Source: JBAYJY01 sp041664945
GTDB lineage: Bacteria > UBP15 > UBA6099
Length of the DNA stretch: 24,817 nt
NCBI GenBank assembly: GCA_041664945.1
Contig: JBAYJY010000058.1
Location: 1 to 24,817 of the forward strand
Direction of reading: 5' to 3'
Shown here: positions 1 to 6,959 of the stretch, in pieces
Position numbering within the stretch: position 1 is the first letter of the stretch
Layout of the letters: every line of letters begins with the position of its first letter
Notes under the pieces: model-generated
The model's input: only the letters and a program-made list of their open reading frames with translations
Told to the model about the DNA's origin: nothing
Database searches by the model: none
Translations under genes and position numbers: made by a program

Positions 1-1344
1 ACACCCGGAAAACCGTTTCTTTTCCTAATTCCGGCGACAGGCAAAAAACCGCTCACGTTCAGCGCTGAAAATCTGCCCGCCGGCCTGACGCTCGACACGA
101 AAACGGGCATCATATCCGGCTCGCTTAAGAAGGACGGCGAGACGGTCGTGACGCTGAAGGTTCAAGGGCCGGCGGGGGCAGCGTCGCGAAAGCTGACGAT
201 AATCGGCGGCAAGAGCAAGCTGGCTCAGACGCCGCAGCTCGGCTGGAACTCGTGGAATGTGTGGGGCTTGGCGGTCGACTCGGACAAGACGATCGCGGCT
301 GCGAAGTCCATGGTCGACAGCGGACTCGCCGCGCACGGCTTCTCATACGTTAACATTGACGACGGCTGGGAGGCGGAGGAACGCGCGGCGAACGGCGAAA
401 TTGTGACGAACAAAAAGTTCCCGGATATGAAGAAGCTGACGGACACAGTGCATTCGATGGGGCTGAAGCTCGGGATTTATTCGTCGCCGGGGCCGAGGAC
501 GTGCGGCGGCTATTTAGGCAGTTACGAGCATGAAGCGCAGGATGCCGAGACATATGCGAAATGGGGAATCGATTATCTGAAGTACGACTGGTGCAGCTAC
601 GGCGCATACGCGAAGGATCACAGCATCGCCGAATTGCAGAAGCCTTACATTATAATGCGAGACGCGTTGCTGAACTCCTCGCGCGACATTTTCTACAGCC
701 TATGCCAGTACGGGATGGGCAACGTGTGGGAATGGGGCGCGGAGGTGGGCGGCAACTCATGGCGGACGACGGGCGACATCAACGACTCATGGGGCAGCCT
801 CGACAGCATCGGGTTCAGCCAGAACGGACATGAGAAATTTGCCGGGCCGGGCCACTGGAACGACCCGGACATGCTGGTTGTCGGCAAGGTCGGCTGGGGG
901 CCGACGCTGCACATGACGAAGCTGACGAAGAACGAGCAGATTCTGCACATAACGCTCTGGAGCATGGTGTCGTCGCCTCTGCTGATCGGCTGCGACATGA
1001 CGGATATGGACCAGTTCACGCTGGACCTGCTGACGAACGACGAGGTTCTCGACGTACATCAGGACCCGCTTGGCAAGCCGGCCGGCCGCGTCGCCAAGAA
1101 TGGAATGTTCGAGGTATGGGCGCGCCCGCAGTGGGACGGCACGACAGCGGTCGCTCTTTTCAACCGGTTCGTCGAGCGCGCGGAGATCACGGTCAACTGG
1201 TCCGACATAGGCATGAGTGGTTCGCAACAGGTGCGCGACCTCTGGCAGCGGAAGGACCTCGGTAGTTTTGACGGCTCGTTCACGGTTTCCGTTCCGGCGC
1301 ATGGCGCGGTGATGCTGAAGATCGGCAAGCCGAAGGGGGAGTAG
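1..1344 (+). CDS. Alpha-galactosidase, GH27, with N-terminal putative Ig domain (5' end missing)
   Basis: This secreted-type retaining alpha-galactosidase would release terminal alpha-galactose from oligosaccharides or plant polysaccharides. The reading frame is already open at base 1, so the N-terminus (probably with a signal peptide) lies outside the window; 447 residues are visible. Visible residues 20-66 look like a He_PIG-type Ig domain (LPAGLTLDTKTGIISG). The GH27 barrel begins at GWNSWN (residues 81-86). It carries DDGW, the nucleophile region YLKYDWC (Asp196), and WRTTGDINDSW, where Asp259 fits the acid/base and Arg255 is conserved; GHWNDPDML follows. A short beta-sandwich domain closes the protein, ending HGAVMLKIGKPKGE. 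This He_PIG plus GH27 architecture is common in planctomycete, verrucomicrobial and acidobacterial secreted enzymes (recalled knowledge). All key residues are present, so activity is likely. The exact substrate is inferred only from the family. Confidence 0.93.
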   Translation, partial: TPGKPFLFLIPATGKKPLTFSAENLPAGLTLDTKTGIISGSLKKDGETVVTLKVQGPAGAASRKLTIIGGKSKLAQTPQLGWNSWNVWGLAVDSDKTIAAAKSMVDSGLAAHGFSYVNIDDGWEAEERAANGEIVTNKKFPDMKKLTDTVHSMGLKLGIYSSPGPRTCGGYLGSYEHEAQDAETYAKWGIDYLKYDWCSYGAYAKDHSIAELQKPYIIMRDALLNSSRDIFYSLCQYGMGNVWEWGAEVGGNSWRTTGDINDSWGSLDSIGFSQNGHEKFAGPGHWNDPDMLVVGKVGWGPTLHMTKLTKNEQILHITLWSMVSSPLLIGCDMTDMDQFTLDLLTNDEVLDVHQDPLGKPAGRVAKNGMFEVWARPQWDGTTAVALFNRFVERAEITVNWSDIGMSGSQQVRDLWQRKDLGSFDGSFTVSVPAHGAVMLKIGKPKGE

Positions 1345-1523
1345 CGAGAACATAGGGAAAAGCTAAAAGATGGGGACTGGTAGCTGGCAGTTGGGTAAAA
1401 GACAAAAACAGAACGGGAAGAATGTCATTGCGAGGAACTAAGTGACGAAGCAACCCCGAACTCAATGTCTATCTCCTTGCCAGGATTTTTACTTAACTGG
1501 ATGTGGTCTTAAGATCGCTTTTA
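1345..1523. other. Gene-free spacer after the alpha-galactosidase
   Basis: No convincing reading frame or U-tract terminator is visible here. The stretch contains a low-complexity piece with repeated ctggtag/ctggcag words (about 1374-1395) and the dispersed-repeat-like element at 1423-1458. It is more AT-rich than the flanking genes. The promoter of the next gene begins at 1524. Confidence 0.6.
1423..1458. repeat. Dispersed intergenic repeat of the GTCATTGCGAGG...GACGAAGCAA type
   Basis: The segment contains tgtcattgcgagg followed by agtgacgaagcaacccc. This matches a short intergenic repeat that I recall from many bacterial genomes and MAGs, with consensus close to GTCATTGCGAGG-AGCGAAGC-GACGAAGCAA. 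Only one copy is visible in the window. It probably is a remnant of a small non-autonomous mobile element; that role is inference. Confidence 0.55.
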
Positions 1524-1552
1524 TTGAACCTTGGAACTGTTAAGGATATAAT
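1524..1552 (+). promoter_or_regulatory. Sigma70-type promoter of the GAF/HD-GYP gene
   Basis: TTGAAC (1524-1529) and TATAAT (1547-1552) are separated by 17 bases. The predicted start near 1559 gives a leader of about 92 bases. The start falls inside a palindrome, GTTCTA-AAAA-TAGAAC (1556-1571), which could be an operator. Confidence 0.6.
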
Positions 1553-1610
1553 GGGGTTCTAAAAATAGAACTTATGATGGATATTAATAGAGAACAATAT
1601 TGAACTGACT

Positions 1611-1645
1611 GCGCCTCACGGAAAAGCCATCGGGGCGCGAGGAGG
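1611..1645 (+). promoter_or_regulatory. Leader hairpin abutting the Shine-Dalgarno sequence of the HD-GYP gene
   Basis: GCGCCTC (1611-1617) pairs with GGGGCGC (1632-1638) over seven base pairs, one of them G-U. The stem ends directly before the strong Shine-Dalgarno GAGGAGG (1639-1645), which lies five bases before the GTG start. The position suggests an effect on ribosome access. I could not match it to a known riboswitch class. Confidence 0.4.
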
Positions 1646-1650
1646 CTTTA

Positions 1651-3267
1651 GTGTCCGATCTGGCCGCGGAAAATTATCTGCTCCAGCGCAAAAATGACCT
1701 GCTGCAACAGTTGATTTCGGTTATGAACACCACGACGCGGCTTGATAACATTTTGCGTTATGTGTTGGATTTGATTTGCATGGTGACGACAGCCGAGGCG
1801 AGCATCATCATGACGAAAGAAGTTATTGAAAGCGACGACCTGATGGTGAAGGCGGTCGCCAATCTCGACAAGAAGCTTGTCGGAAAAAGCTGGCCGGTCT
1901 GCCAGGGTTTGATAGGCGAAGCGTACTGCACGGCCAAACCGAAAATTTCAAACAAGCCGTCATCGGAAACCGGGTTCACTCCGGAAATCAATACCTTTCT
2001 CGGAATCGACATTAAATCCGCTATGGTTTTTCCGTTGAACTCGGAGGGCAGGATGGTTGGCTCTCTTGAGGTCATTAATAAAAAGGACGGCCTGAGTTTC
2101 ATGCAGGACGACGCGTCGCTCGCCGAAATTCTTGTAGACCAAGTCGCGCAACTCGTCGGCCAGGCGACAGCTCTAAAAAGCACGGAAGCTAAAATCCAGC
2201 GATTCAACACGCTGCTCACTGTTTCGAAGGAGATCACACAACTCGACAACCTGCACTCGCTGCTCGACAAGATCATGAGCTCTGCGAAGAAGGTCATGCG
2301 AGCGGACGCCAGTTCGCTGTTCCTGATCGACGACAAGACAAACGAAATGTACATCGAAAGCGCGCAGGGCGACGTTGGCGAGATAATCAGCCAGATCCGG
2401 ATGCCGATCGGCAAAGGTATTGCCGGCTGGGTCGCCCAGAAAGGCGTTTCGCAGCTCGTTCCGGACGCCTATCAGGACGCGCGCTTCAACCCCGACTACG
2501 ACCGCAAAACCGGCTACCGCACGAAATCCGTTGTATGCGTGCCGCTCGAATTCAAGTCGAAAACCACCGGCGTTATCCAGATTATCAACGCGCTCGACAA
2601 GGAATCTTTCGACGAAGAAGACATGGCATACCTGACAGCGCTTGCCGGACAGGCCGCGGTCGCGATCGAAAACTCGCGTCTCTTGATGTCCAACAAGGAA
2701 CTCTTCCTCAACGTAGTTATGGCGTTGGTTAAAATGATCGACTCGCGTTACAAATTCTTTGCCGGCCACTCGACGCGCGTCGCGACGTACGCGTCAATGA
2801 CAGCGCGCTTTATGGGGCTCACCGGCGAAACTGTCGAGCGAATTCAGATTGCAGGATTCCTGCACGACATAGGCCGTCTCCAGATTCCGGAGTCCATACT
2901 TGTAAGGCCGGGTCCGCTCGCGCCGCAGGAGTTGGCGGTCATAAAGATGCAGCCGGTGTTCGGCGCGAAGATCGTTCAGGGCATCAAACAGCTCGACTAT
3001 GCGGTGCCGGCCCTCATGTTCCACATGGAGCATTTTAACGGAAAAGGCTATCCCAAGGGGCTTTCCGGCGAGCAGATTCCGTTGTTCGCGCGGATAATCG
3101 GACTGTGCAGCGCGTTCGACGCCATGTGCTCTGAACGCCCATACCGCAAGCCGATGGATATTGCCGCCGCGCGCGGGAAAGTCGCTTCTCTCTCCGGCGG
3201 ACAGTTCGACCCGGCGGTCGCCAAAGCGTTCCTCGCCGCTTACGACAAAGGCCTGATTAAAAGATAG
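1651..3267 (+). CDS. GAF-GAF-HD-GYP signalling protein with altered metal-binding residues
   Basis: This 538-residue cytoplasmic protein begins at GTG behind GAGGAGG. A short N-terminal helix (about 1-30) leads into GAF domain 1 (about 25-170), then GAF domain 2 (about 190-342), then an HD-GYP domain (about 350-538). HD-GYP domains normally hydrolyse cyclic di-GMP with a bi- or trinuclear metal site. The hallmark HDIG (His405, Asp406) and the GYP loop (NGKGYPKG, 463-470) are intact, as is His373 in GHSTRV. However, the usual Lys after HD is Arg409, the usual His of the M..HP motif is Gln434 (KMQP), HHE reads HME (Met459), and the Asp of the D..DAL motif is Ser487. It therefore looks like a GAF-regulated sensor whose phosphodiesterase activity is weak, changed or lost. 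No transmembrane segment is seen. It has its own promoter and structured leader. Confidence 0.9.
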   Translation: MSDLAAENYLLQRKNDLLQQLISVMNTTTRLDNILRYVLDLICMVTTAEASIIMTKEVIESDDLMVKAVANLDKKLVGKSWPVCQGLIGEAYCTAKPKISNKPSSETGFTPEINTFLGIDIKSAMVFPLNSEGRMVGSLEVINKKDGLSFMQDDASLAEILVDQVAQLVGQATALKSTEAKIQRFNTLLTVSKEITQLDNLHSLLDKIMSSAKKVMRADASSLFLIDDKTNEMYIESAQGDVGEIISQIRMPIGKGIAGWVAQKGVSQLVPDAYQDARFNPDYDRKTGYRTKSVVCVPLEFKSKTTGVIQIINALDKESFDEEDMAYLTALAGQAAVAIENSRLLMSNKELFLNVVMALVKMIDSRYKFFAGHSTRVATYASMTARFMGLTGETVERIQIAGFLHDIGRLQIPESILVRPGPLAPQELAVIKMQPVFGAKIVQGIKQLDYAVPALMFHMEHFNGKGYPKGLSGEQIPLFARIIGLCSAFDAMCSERPYRKPMDIAAARGKVASLSGGQFDPAVAKAFLAAYDKGLIKR

Positions 3268-3350
3268 TCTTCAGGTTACGTTCAATAATTCATTACGACT
3301 GGAATAATGACGTTTTATAAGTTTTTGCTCGTGTTATTGAAAAATCCGGG

Positions 3351-4397
3351 TTAATGCCACTCATACCACGTGCCGCGCCCGGTTCCCCGCTGCTTAAGAT
3401 GTTCGGCTTCAACCAATTTTTTCAGATGGAATTTTATTGTGTTCCGGTTGGCTCCGGTAAGCTTTTCCGCGCCTGCGACGGTGACGCGTCCGTGTTCGCG
3501 CGCCAGTTGCGTTAATTGTTCTGAAAGCGGAGGAAGAGAGCCCATGATCCGTTCCCGTTCCGCTTTTTTTCGGAGCGCATTTTTCTGTGTTGCCATGCAT
3601 TCCAGAAAGAACTCCACCCACTCGTGAAGTTTGGATTCTTCAACATCCGGATTTGATTGCGCCCGCCGAAGGAAAAAATAGTAGCTGTCCTTATTGTCTT
3701 CAATCACTCGTTCCATCGAACTGTAAGGAACATATATATAGCCGCTTCTCATTAGCAGAAGCGTCGTGAGGGCTCTTGAAAGCCTGCCGTTTCCATCTTG
3801 GAACGGATGAATCGCAAGAAAACGCGCTACAAACGCTGAGATCACAAGCAGAGGATGATAATCGCCCGCCTCCAGCTCTATGTTAGCCCATGCCACAAGC
3901 GTTTCCATCATGCGCGGAGTGTCGAATGGGGATGCCGTTTCAAATATGGTTCCGAGACTTTTACCGCTCTCATCGAACGCTTCCACATGGTTAGGCAGCT
4001 TTTTGTAGCTTCCTCTGTGCCGTTCATCTTTGGCTGAGCGTTTAAGCAACACGCCGTGAAGCTGTCTGATGTGATTCTCTGTAAGCGATATTTCCTTCCA
4101 AGAACTGAAAATCATCTCCATCAGCTCTGCATATCCGGCGACTTCCTGTTCGTCGCGGGAGCGGAACGAATGAATCTGAAGCCCTGATAAAAGCCGCTCA
4201 ATTTCCGCATCCGTGAGCCTGACGCCCTCGATTCTTGTTGACGAGCCGATGGATTCGATGGTCGCAATCTTTTTCAGCGCTGAAAGCCTGTCGGGAACTA
4301 ATTGCCCCAGCGCCTGCCATTGCCCTTTAAACTCGTCAATTTCAGCAATCAAACGGAGTGTCTTCGGAGTAATTTTCAGATTGGCAAGATAATCCAT
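3351..4397 (-). CDS. Fic family protein (AMPylase-type) with N-terminal inhibitory helix and winged helix
   Basis: Fic proteins transfer a nucleotide, usually AMP, to hydroxyl groups of target proteins. This one has 348 residues. The class II inhibitory motif S-x-x-x-E-G lies at Ser53-Glu57-Gly58 (SSTRIEG). The catalytic loop HPFQDGNGR occupies 197-205 and is complete, including His197. The C-terminal 50 residues (about 300-348; GANRNTIKFHLKKLVE) look like a winged helix-turn-helix, as in Fic/DOC proteins that bind DNA. The gene converges with the HD-GYP gene, leaving an 83-base gap, and stands alone, so no separate antitoxin is needed given its built-in inhibitory helix. A strong promoter and an operator-like repeat precede it, suggesting autoregulation through its own winged helix (inference). 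The ATG start has a weak AAAGGA upstream. Confidence 0.92.
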   Translation of the reverse strand: MDYLANLKITPKTLRLIAEIDEFKGQWQALGQLVPDRLSALKKIATIESIGSSTRIEGVRLTDAEIERLLSGLQIHSFRSRDEQEVAGYAELMEMIFSSWKEISLTENHIRQLHGVLLKRSAKDERHRGSYKKLPNHVEAFDESGKSLGTIFETASPFDTPRMMETLVAWANIELEAGDYHPLLVISAFVARFLAIHPFQDGNGRLSRALTTLLLMRSGYIYVPYSSMERVIEDNKDSYYFFLRRAQSNPDVEESKLHEWVEFFLECMATQKNALRKKAERERIMGSLPPLSEQLTQLAREHGRVTVAGAEKLTGANRNTIKFHLKKLVEAEHLKQRGTGRGTWYEWH

Positions 4398-4402
4398 GAT
4401 CC

Positions 4403-4478
4403 TTTATCCACTTTCTTGTCTATAAAATACCTGTAAATAGCTGTTTTGTCAAGTTAATGGATAAAATACGGGTAAAAT
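4403..4478 (-). promoter_or_regulatory. Operator-like direct and inverted repeats around the fic promoter
   Basis: On the minus strand the motif TTTACNNGTATTTTAT occurs twice, within 4478-4461 and 4439-4422. The two 18-base copies agree at 14 positions, are 39 bases apart, and one covers the -10 box. In addition TTTATCCA (4403-4410) is a perfect inverted copy of TGGATAAA (4458-4465). The arrangement fits a repressor site. The Fic protein's own C-terminal winged helix is the obvious candidate ligand (inference). Confidence 0.5.
4424..4452 (-). promoter_or_regulatory. Promoter of the fic gene
   Basis: Read on the minus strand, TTGACA (4452-4447) and TATTTT (4429-4424) are 17 bases apart. The predicted start is near 4417, about 20 bases before the ATG at 4397. 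Confidence 0.65.
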
Positions 4479-4506
4479 TATGGCGTATTGCGAGTGGACG
4501 AGAATT

Positions 4507-4534
4507 TTGTTTTCTCTGCAACATAGTGTATAAT
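4507..4534 (+). promoter_or_regulatory. Possible promoter upstream of a small membrane ORF
   Basis: TTGTTT (4507-4512) and TATAAT (4529-4534) are 16 bases apart. The -10 box ends 12 bases before the ATG at 4547, so any transcript would start at or just before the small reading frame. Confidence 0.4.
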
Positions 4535-4546
4535 TCACGCATGTCA

Positions 4547-4672
4547 ATGAAGGTGACTATAGCGAACATCGTTTTGATGGGAAGTGTTATTCCACTCGGA
4601 TTTCTGAGCTATTCATTGCTGAATTTGAAGAAACTCGGAATAGGAATCATGCAATCCGGGGGTGATAGTTGA
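4547..4672 (+). CDS. Possible small single-span membrane protein (41 aa)
   Basis: This short frame encodes MKVTIANIVLMG and continues to a TGA at 4670-4672. Residues about 3-26 form one hydrophobic stretch that could span a membrane, followed by a basic patch (NLKK). There is no Shine-Dalgarno sequence, but a promoter-like TATAAT lies just upstream, so a near-leaderless transcript is possible. An ATG six bases further upstream (4541) is an alternative start. I do not recognise the protein. The frame lies in an inverted-repeat-rich spacer and may not be real. Confidence 0.28.
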   Translation: MKVTIANIVLMGSVIPLGFLSYSLLNLKKLGIGIMQSGGDS

Positions 4673-4687
4673 GCTTGCAATATTCAT

Positions 4688-4870
4688 CCCGGATTCGTCA
4701 ATAGGACGCCGAATCCGGGGCAATGTTCATAACGGCGATCTGCTTCGTTATCGGCGCATTATTTTGTTCATGAACCCGAGTTCTATTCACTTCAAAAATA
4801 CACTTGCTGCCTCGCATCTCATCCCCTCTGAACCATTGCCCCCAAATCCTAACGGCGGATTTGGGTTCAT
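4688..4870. repeat. Spacer with several perfect inverted repeats
   Basis: Three perfect inverted repeats lie close together. CCCGGATTCG (4688-4697) pairs with CGAATCCGGG (4710-4719). CCCAAATCC (4841-4849) pairs with GGATTTGGG (4857-4865). ATGAACCC (4770-4777) pairs with GGGTTCAT (4863-4870). None is followed by a clear T-run, so they are not typical terminators. The segment could encode a structured RNA or be a decayed repeat element. No reliable protein is encoded here; the remainder of 4673-4947 shows nothing else. Confidence 0.45.
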
Positions 4871-4947
4871 AATGCTGCTTGTCGCCGTGGTTCTGTTGAC
4901 CAAATGAAGCCGCAGACGGTTTCAAATCATTGGCGCTTCGAGTTTAT

Positions 4948-5691
4948 TCATCGTGTTTCGAAGAAACTGACTGCGTTCAGCAATTCCGGGAAATTATAGA
5001 TGATGTATTCTGGATTGATGCCTTCTTTTTCTTGTTCTCCCTGGTTTGACTTAAAGAAAACAGTTTTGACGCCTAACTGCTGGGCGCCGAATACGTCGCG
5101 GCGCATATCGTTGCCGATATATAGGACTTCCGACGGCTGCATGTTCATTTCCTTCAGCGCGGTTTCAAACAGCCTTGTGTCCGGTTTCCGGTAACCGAAG
5201 TCGCCGGAGACGATGACCGGCTTGAAGTAGTTGAGCAGACCGACGGCGTTAAGTTCCGGAACGGCCCAGGCGGTCTGGCCGTCCGACACGATGGCAAGCC
5301 GGTATTTCATGCGCAGAAGGTCCAGAGTTTCTTTTACGCCGGGATAGAGTTGCAGTTTGAAGCGCGACGCGGCGCGGTAAACTTCCGCCATGATGAGCGG
5401 AAGCTGTTTTAACTTTTCCGCGGTCAGGGTATGCGTGAAGTTGTTGGCGTAACGCGAAATAATTTCGCGGAATATCGCAACGGCGTCGAACTCGGGATGT
5501 TCTTCCTTGCTTGAGCGGCGCTGATCTTTCATTATCTGAAAAAACAAATCCCGGATCTCGTTGCGGTGGAGCGTTATGCCCTGATAGGTAAGCAGATGGG
5601 AGAGAATCCGGTAGATTTCGTCATGGCCTTCGTTAGTGTGAATATCGATGAGAGTGCCGTTGATGTCGAAAATCAGGCCGCGAATAATCAT
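4948..5691 (-). CDS. HAD-superfamily hydrolase
   Basis: This 247-residue haloacid dehalogenase-like protein would act on a small phosphorylated substrate in the cytoplasm. Motif I is FDINGTLID, with nucleophile Asp9 and Thr13; the second catalytic Asp of phosphatases (D+2) is Asn11 here. Motif II is IVSDGQ (Ser136), motif III is YRKPD (Lys169), and motif IV is GNDMRRD (Asp195, Asp199). A helical cap lies between motifs I and II (about 20-120). Its ATG overlaps the stop of the upstream kinase gene by one base (TAATG), so the two are co-transcribed and probably translationally coupled. Asn at D+2 occurs in some HAD groups, so this need not mean loss of activity. The substrate is unknown. Confidence 0.88.
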   Translation of the reverse strand: MIIRGLIFDINGTLIDIHTNEGHDEIYRILSHLLTYQGITLHRNEIRDLFFQIMKDQRRSSKEEHPEFDAVAIFREIISRYANNFTHTLTAEKLKQLPLIMAEVYRAASRFKLQLYPGVKETLDLLRMKYRLAIVSDGQTAWAVPELNAVGLLNYFKPVIVSGDFGYRKPDTRLFETALKEMNMQPSEVLYIGNDMRRDVFGAQQLGVKTVFFKSNQGEQEKEGINPEYIIYNFPELLNAVSFFETR

Positions 5692-6701
5692 TAAAACCCC
5701 CTGAGGCAGAGTTTGGCTTCGTCGATAAGTTGGCGCCGGTAATCCGGAGCGATCCAGGAGTTGCGAGAGATGCGGAGCAGAGTGATGCCCATATAAAAAG
5801 ACGTTCTGCCGGCGATGGACTCGAAAGCGCGTTGCCGGTCCGGGAAGTGGCAGGCGTATTCCCAGAGGAAGTGGCCGATGAAAGGTTCGGCGGCGTATTT
5901 ATTGCGCGTGGCGCGCATGAAAAAGTGTTTCAACTCGCCGGCGATGCGGCCGGTGTCGAAGACGCGGTCGGCGCGGCGGGCGCGTTCGAGGTCGAAAGCG
6001 ACAACGCTCAGGCCGTCGCCGAACATGATGTTGTCGGGCGTGGCGTCTCCGTGGACGAGGACCTGCCGGTCCTCCCACATGCGCGGCTGCTCGCGCCAGC
6101 GGTCGCGCAGCCAATAAAGTTCGCAGGCTTCGTCCCAGCCGATCGCGTTCATATCGAGCAACTGCCGGATCAGCTTGTCCATGTAGGCGCAATCCGTGTT
6201 GAAGTCGACGGCGGCGTCGATATAGGTGCGGTTGTGCAGCGATGCGAGGAAATAGGCGAGGGCGGTGAGTTTGCCGAACAGGCGAGCGTGGTCGCCGTGA
6301 TAGATAGCGGAATCGATGACATTTGCCAACAGGTCGCCTTCGCAGTATTCGACGACGAGAAGCGCGTTTAGCGAATAATTGCGGCCCAGCGGGCGGGCGA
6401 TGTAGTGCGGCCAGCAGGCCATCCCGCAGTCGCGCGCCATGCACAGATTCGAAAACTCACGGCTCAGTCTTCGGGCGGCTTTTTCGGCGTCGCGTTTCCG
6501 GTCCGACAGGAAGAATTTGCCGATGAATCGAGCGGCGCTGTTTTTATCCTCGTACAGGTAAACGTCGTTGGAGCCGTTCAGTTGGAAAACGCGGTATTTC
6601 GCCCGTTCGAATTCGCTGTTAACCTGCGGCTGAATCTCGTATTGCAGATAGCCGTGAAGTGGATCGTTGTATGGCAGTCGCCCAAGATATCTTCTGGTCA
6701 T
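5691..6701 (-). CDS. APH-like small-molecule phosphotransferase
   Basis: This protein kinase-like fold enzyme belongs to the aminoglycoside/choline/Kdo kinase group. With the ATG at 6701 it has 336 residues; a TTG at 6710 would add three. The catalytic loop HGDATPDNIMF gives the base Asp and metal-binding Asn, and AFDLERA supplies the metal-binding Asp. The N-lobe contains a plausible Lys in AARFIGKFF and a hinge LLVVEYCEGDLL. I chose the ATG because the promoter TATAAT ends only 11 bases upstream, leaving the TTG outside the predicted transcript. The gene is coupled to the HAD gene behind it, so a kinase-phosphatase pair acting on related metabolites is plausible (inference). It is probably not an antibiotic resistance gene, since no specific resistance family is recognisable. 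Confidence 0.82.
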   Translation of the reverse strand: MTRRYLGRLPYNDPLHGYLQYEIQPQVNSEFERAKYRVFQLNGSNDVYLYEDKNSAARFIGKFFLSDRKRDAEKAARRLSREFSNLCMARDCGMACWPHYIARPLGRNYSLNALLVVEYCEGDLLANVIDSAIYHGDHARLFGKLTALAYFLASLHNRTYIDAAVDFNTDCAYMDKLIRQLLDMNAIGWDEACELYWLRDRWREQPRMWEDRQVLVHGDATPDNIMFGDGLSVVAFDLERARRADRVFDTGRIAGELKHFFMRATRNKYAAEPFIGHFLWEYACHFPDRQRAFESIAGRTSFYMGITLLRISRNSWIAPDYRRQLIDEAKLCLRGF

Positions 6702-6742
6702 TGTTAACAATAATTATAATCAGGAGCGGTTGAATTTGTACA
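6700..6742 (-). promoter_or_regulatory. Promoter and palindrome before the kinase-HAD operon
   Basis: On the minus strand TATAAT (6718-6713) is preceded at 18 bases by TGTACA (6742-6737), a moderate -35 match. The predicted start near 6706 lies in the middle of a perfect 12-base palindrome, ATTGTTAACAAT (6700-6711), which could be an operator and also includes part of the ATG. The implied leader is about five bases. Confidence 0.5.
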
Positions 6743-6959
6743 GATAGCGAGAGCGCGCGGCGAGGGGGCTTTTTTTTTCCGGCGCAGAAAATATTTCCGG
6801 TGGCCCGGAACAAAAAGATCGCAGGCATGTCTTAACGAACGTAAGCGAAACGCAAACAGCGAAAACAAACAGGAATTTCCCAAAGGGCAACGGCAACAGC
6901 GAAGACGGCGTTGTTTGAGCGCGCCGGCAATGAGGGAGATTCGAAAAAGGAGCGGAGAC

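Noticed and set aside
1611..1638. Known cyclic di-GMP riboswitch in the HD-GYP leader
   Set aside because: The length and the conserved GEMM core motifs do not match; only a simple hairpin is supported.
3268..3350. Terminator between the HD-GYP and fic genes using TTCAATAA/TTATTGAA arms
   Set aside because: The arms are 45 bases apart, AT-rich and without an adjacent T-tract; too weak to call.
4662..4925. Longer open frames on both strands in the inverted-repeat spacer (81 and 75 codons)
   Set aside because: No ribosome binding site, no recognisable domain, and the inverted repeats alone can keep frames open on both strands.
5730..6444. Long open frames opposite and within the kinase gene
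   Set aside because: They mirror the GC-rich kinase frame and have skewed Arg/Ala/Pro composition without domains.
6915..6959. 15-codon longer N-terminus for the VIT/vWA protein
   Set aside because: The ATG at 6960 has AAGGAG and a proper Sec signal peptide.
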